Below, piece by piece: positions 61,873 to 64,000 of a stretch of 64,000 nt of DNA. The notes below the pieces were generated by a model. That model was not told the DNA's origin, did not search any database, and saw nothing but the letters and a program-made list of their open reading frames with translations. The position numbers and the translations under genes were made by a program. Source of the DNA: Dechloromonas denitrificans (GTDB taxonomy: Bacteria > Pseudomonadota > Gammaproteobacteria > Burkholderiales > Rhodocyclaceae); assembly GCF_001551835.1 (NCBI RefSeq), contig NZ_LODL01000005.1, positions 231,757 to 295,756 of the forward strand. Reading direction: 5' to 3'. Numbering within the stretch: the stretch's first letter is position 1; each line of letters opens with the position of its first letter.

Positions 61873-62379
61873 ATGCATTCCCGTCTTGTCATTACCGCCA
61901 CCGATCTGGCCCGGCCCGAGCACGCCGCGGCTTTCCTCGATCTGCTCGACCATTACGCGCACGACCCGATGGGCGGCGGCGAGGGGCTGTCGGCTTATGC
62001 CAGGGCCAATCTGGTGCGCGAACTGCAGGCGCTGCCGACTTTTCACGGCGCCCTGGCCTTCCTTGACGGCGAGGCGGTCGGCCTGATCAACTGCTTCGCC
62101 GGTTTCTCGACCTTTGCCGCCCGGCCGCTGCTCAATATCCACGACATCGTCACCCGCGCCGAACGGCGCGGCCAGGGGGTCGGCCAGGCGCTGCTGCAGT
62201 GGGCCGAAGGGCGGGCCCGCCAGCTTGGCTGTTGCAAATTGACGCTGGAAGTGCTGTCCAACAATACGCGGGCGATGGCATCCTACGAGCGTGCCGGTTT
62301 CGCGCCCTATGTGCTCGACCCGGCGGCCGGCAACGCGCTGTTGCTGCAGAAATATCTTGAGGAGGCCAGAGATGCCTGA
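61873..62379 (+). CDS. GNAT-family N-acetyltransferase
   Basis: A 168-residue acetyltransferase with the acetyl-CoA loop RGQGVGQALLQWAE near residue 100 and the motif B region TLEVLSNNTRAMASYERAGF near residue 135, both standard for GNATs. The substrate is not predictable. The ATG at 61873 is favoured over 61837, which lies in the spacer after the radical-SAM gene. Its stop overlaps the next gene's start region by eight bases. A role in the RiPP pathway is possible by position only. Confidence 0.8.
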   Translation: MHSRLVITATDLARPEHAAAFLDLLDHYAHDPMGGGEGLSAYARANLVRELQALPTFHGALAFLDGEAVGLINCFAGFSTFAARPLLNIHDIVTRAERRGQGVGQALLQWAEGRARQLGCCKLTLEVLSNNTRAMASYERAGFAPYVLDPAAGNALLLQKYLEEARDA

Positions 62380-62788
62380 GCAACTTCCCGTCCCCGACCT
62401 GCAAGGCGTGCGCCCGTCGCTGGTCCAGCTGACCCACGTCATCTACGGCCTGCATGCCGTCGCCGTGCTGGTTGGTGTCACTTCGGCGGCGACCGTCGCC
62501 GGCGGCTTCGTCTTCGGCCTGCCGTCGCTGATTGCCGTCTTTCTCAATTACCTCAAGCGCAGCGAGGTCAGCGGCACCTGGCTGGAAAGCCATTTCCGCT
62601 GGCAGATCCGCACTTTCTGGTTCACCGCGCTGTGGCTGGTGATCTACGGCCTACTGATCATCACCATCATCGGTATTCCGGTCGCTTTCCTGCTCATCGC
62701 GCTGCTCGGCTTGTGGGTGATCTACCGCGTCGGGCGTGGCTGGGTGGCGCTGTCGGGTGTGCGGCCGATTGGGGATCACCTGAGCTGA
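62372..62788 (+). CDS. DUF4870-like small membrane protein
   Basis: A 138-residue protein with three or four membrane segments (LTHVIYGLHAVAVLVGVTSA, FGLPSLIAVFLNYL, FWFTALWLVIYGLLIITIIGIPVAFLLIALLGLWVIYRV). It resembles the DUF4870-type proteins of proteobacteria (HFRWQIRTFW between segments). GGAGG precedes the ATG and it overlaps the GNAT gene. Function is unknown. Confidence 0.75.
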   Translation: MPEQLPVPDLQGVRPSLVQLTHVIYGLHAVAVLVGVTSAATVAGGFVFGLPSLIAVFLNYLKRSEVSGTWLESHFRWQIRTFWFTALWLVIYGLLIITIIGIPVAFLLIALLGLWVIYRVGRGWVALSGVRPIGDHLS

Positions 62789-63188
62789 CCACCGCTTCTT
62801 ACCAATGCCGACCAGTGAATATCAGGAAGATGAGCAGCTCGGCATAACGACTATACAACCTTCATCAGGCAGAGATCGGCCAACTGCGGACATAGCGACT
62901 GTGAAAAGTCGTCAGGCTCGAACGGCGGGTAACTGATCCTTAAGCCGCCATCAATCACTTTATTCATCAGTCTCTTGGTCGGCCAAAGCCGCCCTTGGGC
63001 CTCAGGCCAGCATCGGGCTGCAATGCGCCAGTTACCGGCCGCTCAGCTGCTGATTGCAGTCAATGGCCGCTTTCGTCATCGGCGTAGGACGGCACCCGAC
63101 CCAAAGCGGTATTTTGCGAGTTAGGAAAGCGGACGTTCTGAACGCCCAGGTTAACCGTCCGCGATGAACCGACAGTTAGTCTCTTCAA
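62789..63188. repeat. Intergenic repeat-rich region outside the island
   Basis: No gene is supportable. The part at ~63060-63185 has short blocks such as AATGGCCGCTTTCG, CCGACCCAAAGCGG and GGAAAGCGGACGTT that resemble the type A and B repeats in the island. The repeat family is therefore not confined to the island; this patch may be a second accessory insertion. Confidence 0.5.
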
Positions 63189-63974
63189 CTATGCTGAATT
63201 GGTGACGAGCGCTCGACAAGCCCACCTTGGTAAGAGCAAATCATGAAACGCTTCCATCGGCGTCGGTGCTTTATAAGGTTCAGATTCGGGCAAGCGAAAT
63301 GCATGCTTGGACTTCGCTTCGTAGACTACTAGGCCAAGTGCCGTTGGAGCCAAAGAAAACTCGGGTGGCCCCTCAAGCGCGGTGATGGCTTCCGTACGAA
63401 ATGCTCCGCTGGGGTCTTGAACAGCTACTGCTAAGTCACGCGCAAATTCTCTGACACGATCAGCCGTTAGCGTTACCTTGGTGGGTGTTGCTGCTGAAGT
63501 AATCCCCATACCGGGTCCCATATAGGCAGTGTTGTTGATCATCAAACTAGGGGAGCAGCCGTTAGACCTTAGCGCGTGGATTTCCTCCTGCGTATGCCTT
63601 CGATTGGGTGAGATGCCATGGAGCTTGAACTGATCCATGTAGCGCGGCCAGTTTTGAGCAACCGTTTCAATAAGCTCTGGGTTTGCGAACCCTTCTTTGG
63701 ACGGATGGCGTAGCACATCAATGAACGCAACCAAGTTGCCGCCAACCAGACAAAATGCAAGATAGTCTGCAGAACGAGAAAAATATTGCTCGCGTGGAAT
63801 TGGCTCGCTGCTTAGATGGAGGTGGTAAATGCCCCGGTCGGCCCAAAGTAAGTCTGTTCTCGTGTCATGACGCTCCCCGCTAAAATCATTTCGCAGTATT
63901 AGTCCTCGGCCCTGATACGGGTTTATGTCTCCGCCAGTTTTTATTAGGGTGTGTGGACAATCAGGCGAGCCAAA
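63189..63974 (-). pseudogene. Hypothetical protein gene lacking a start codon
   Basis: The frame is open for 262 codons from 63974 to the stop at 63189, bounded upstream by TAA at 63975-63977. There is no ATG or GTG in frame above the TTG at 63734. Yet the upstream part (DFSGERHDTRTDLLWADRG and HLHLSSEPIPREQYFSRSADYL) reads like folded protein. The gene has therefore lost its 5' end by frameshift or deletion, or starts beyond the upstream stop in another frame. I recognise no family. It belongs to the lower-GC accessory patch at the window edge. Confidence 0.5.
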
Positions 63975-64000
63975 TTAGAGCGGCGGCGATAGAAATGAAT

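Noticed and set aside
1..64000. CRISPR array, rRNA or tRNA genes
   Set aside because: No regularly spaced short direct repeats and no recognisable rRNA or tRNA sequence were seen.

Overview
The window looks like a chromosome segment of a Rhodocyclales-type betaproteobacterium (Dechloromonas/Azonexus-like). This is inferred from the high-GC backbone, the fused LplT-PlsC and Aas-type lipid genes, the ubiA-ubiD pair and the cobalamin-riboswitch/radical-SAM locus; no rRNA or tRNA gene is present to confirm it.

Layout. (1) Backbone, 1-5053: the end of an unknown gene, an EamA permease, a secreted hypothetical, a stand-alone receiver-like protein with Glu in place of the phosphoacceptor Asp, a divergent AraC regulator, an ArsR-type regulator, and the first 452 codons of an acyltransferase/acyl-ACP synthetase (aas). 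(2) A ~44.9 kb genomic island, 5054-49991, that splits aas. (3) Backbone, 49992-62788: the last 261 codons of aas, a Tat-signal amidohydrolase, LplT-PlsC, a class A PBP, ubiA, ubiD, a cobalamin riboswitch driving a small peptide plus SPASM radical-SAM enzyme (a RiPP locus, CbpA/CbpB-like), a GNAT and a membrane protein. (4) A second small accessory patch, 62789-64000, with repeat sequence and a 5'-decayed gene.

Island. The right end carries three adjacent genes that match the Gamma-Mobile-Trio (GmtY-GmtZ-GmtX): a 506-aa tyrosine recombinase, a ~1,100-aa protein that also shows tyrosine-recombinase residues, and a 230-aa third protein. Short imperfect inverted ends (CCCCTAAA) lie beside a CCGG at each junction. 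The left 10 kb is a patchwork of single unrelated genes in both orientations (zinc-ribbon membrane protein, Ada-like zinc protein, ADP-ribosylglycohydrolase, HTH-nucleotidyltransferase, DUF2442/DUF4926-like protein, PTP-like phosphatase), separated by dispersed intergenic repeats and gene remnants (E1/ThiF-like, Excalibur, HAD). An ene-reductase/hydrolase/AraC block follows, bounded by inverted repeats.

The middle (19.2-39.4 kb) is a copper-resistance block with two regulons. The first is a CopRS-type two-component system and a cytochrome c/DUF411/CusF/CusCBA operon continuing into a Cys-rich HD-GYP protein and a YHS-type Cu-ATPase; two ATTAC-N6-GTAAT boxes mark its promoters. The second is a CueR regulon (copZ, two-HMA copA, cueR) with two divergent 19-bp-spacer MerR-type promoters. 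Between them lie an ars-operon remnant (arsN2 and the 3' end of acr3) and a probable nuclease. The right-hand module (40.9-43.4 kb) has a HAD protein, a frameshifted serine resolvase, and two small paralogous proteins.

How the parts work together: CusCBA exports periplasmic/cytoplasmic Cu(I) across the outer membrane, the two CopA ATPases pump it from the cytoplasm, and CopZ, CusF and DUF411 proteins bind and pass it on. The Gmt proteins probably moved this cargo into aas, breaking a lipid-remodelling operon (regulator-aas-amidohydrolase-lplT/plsC).
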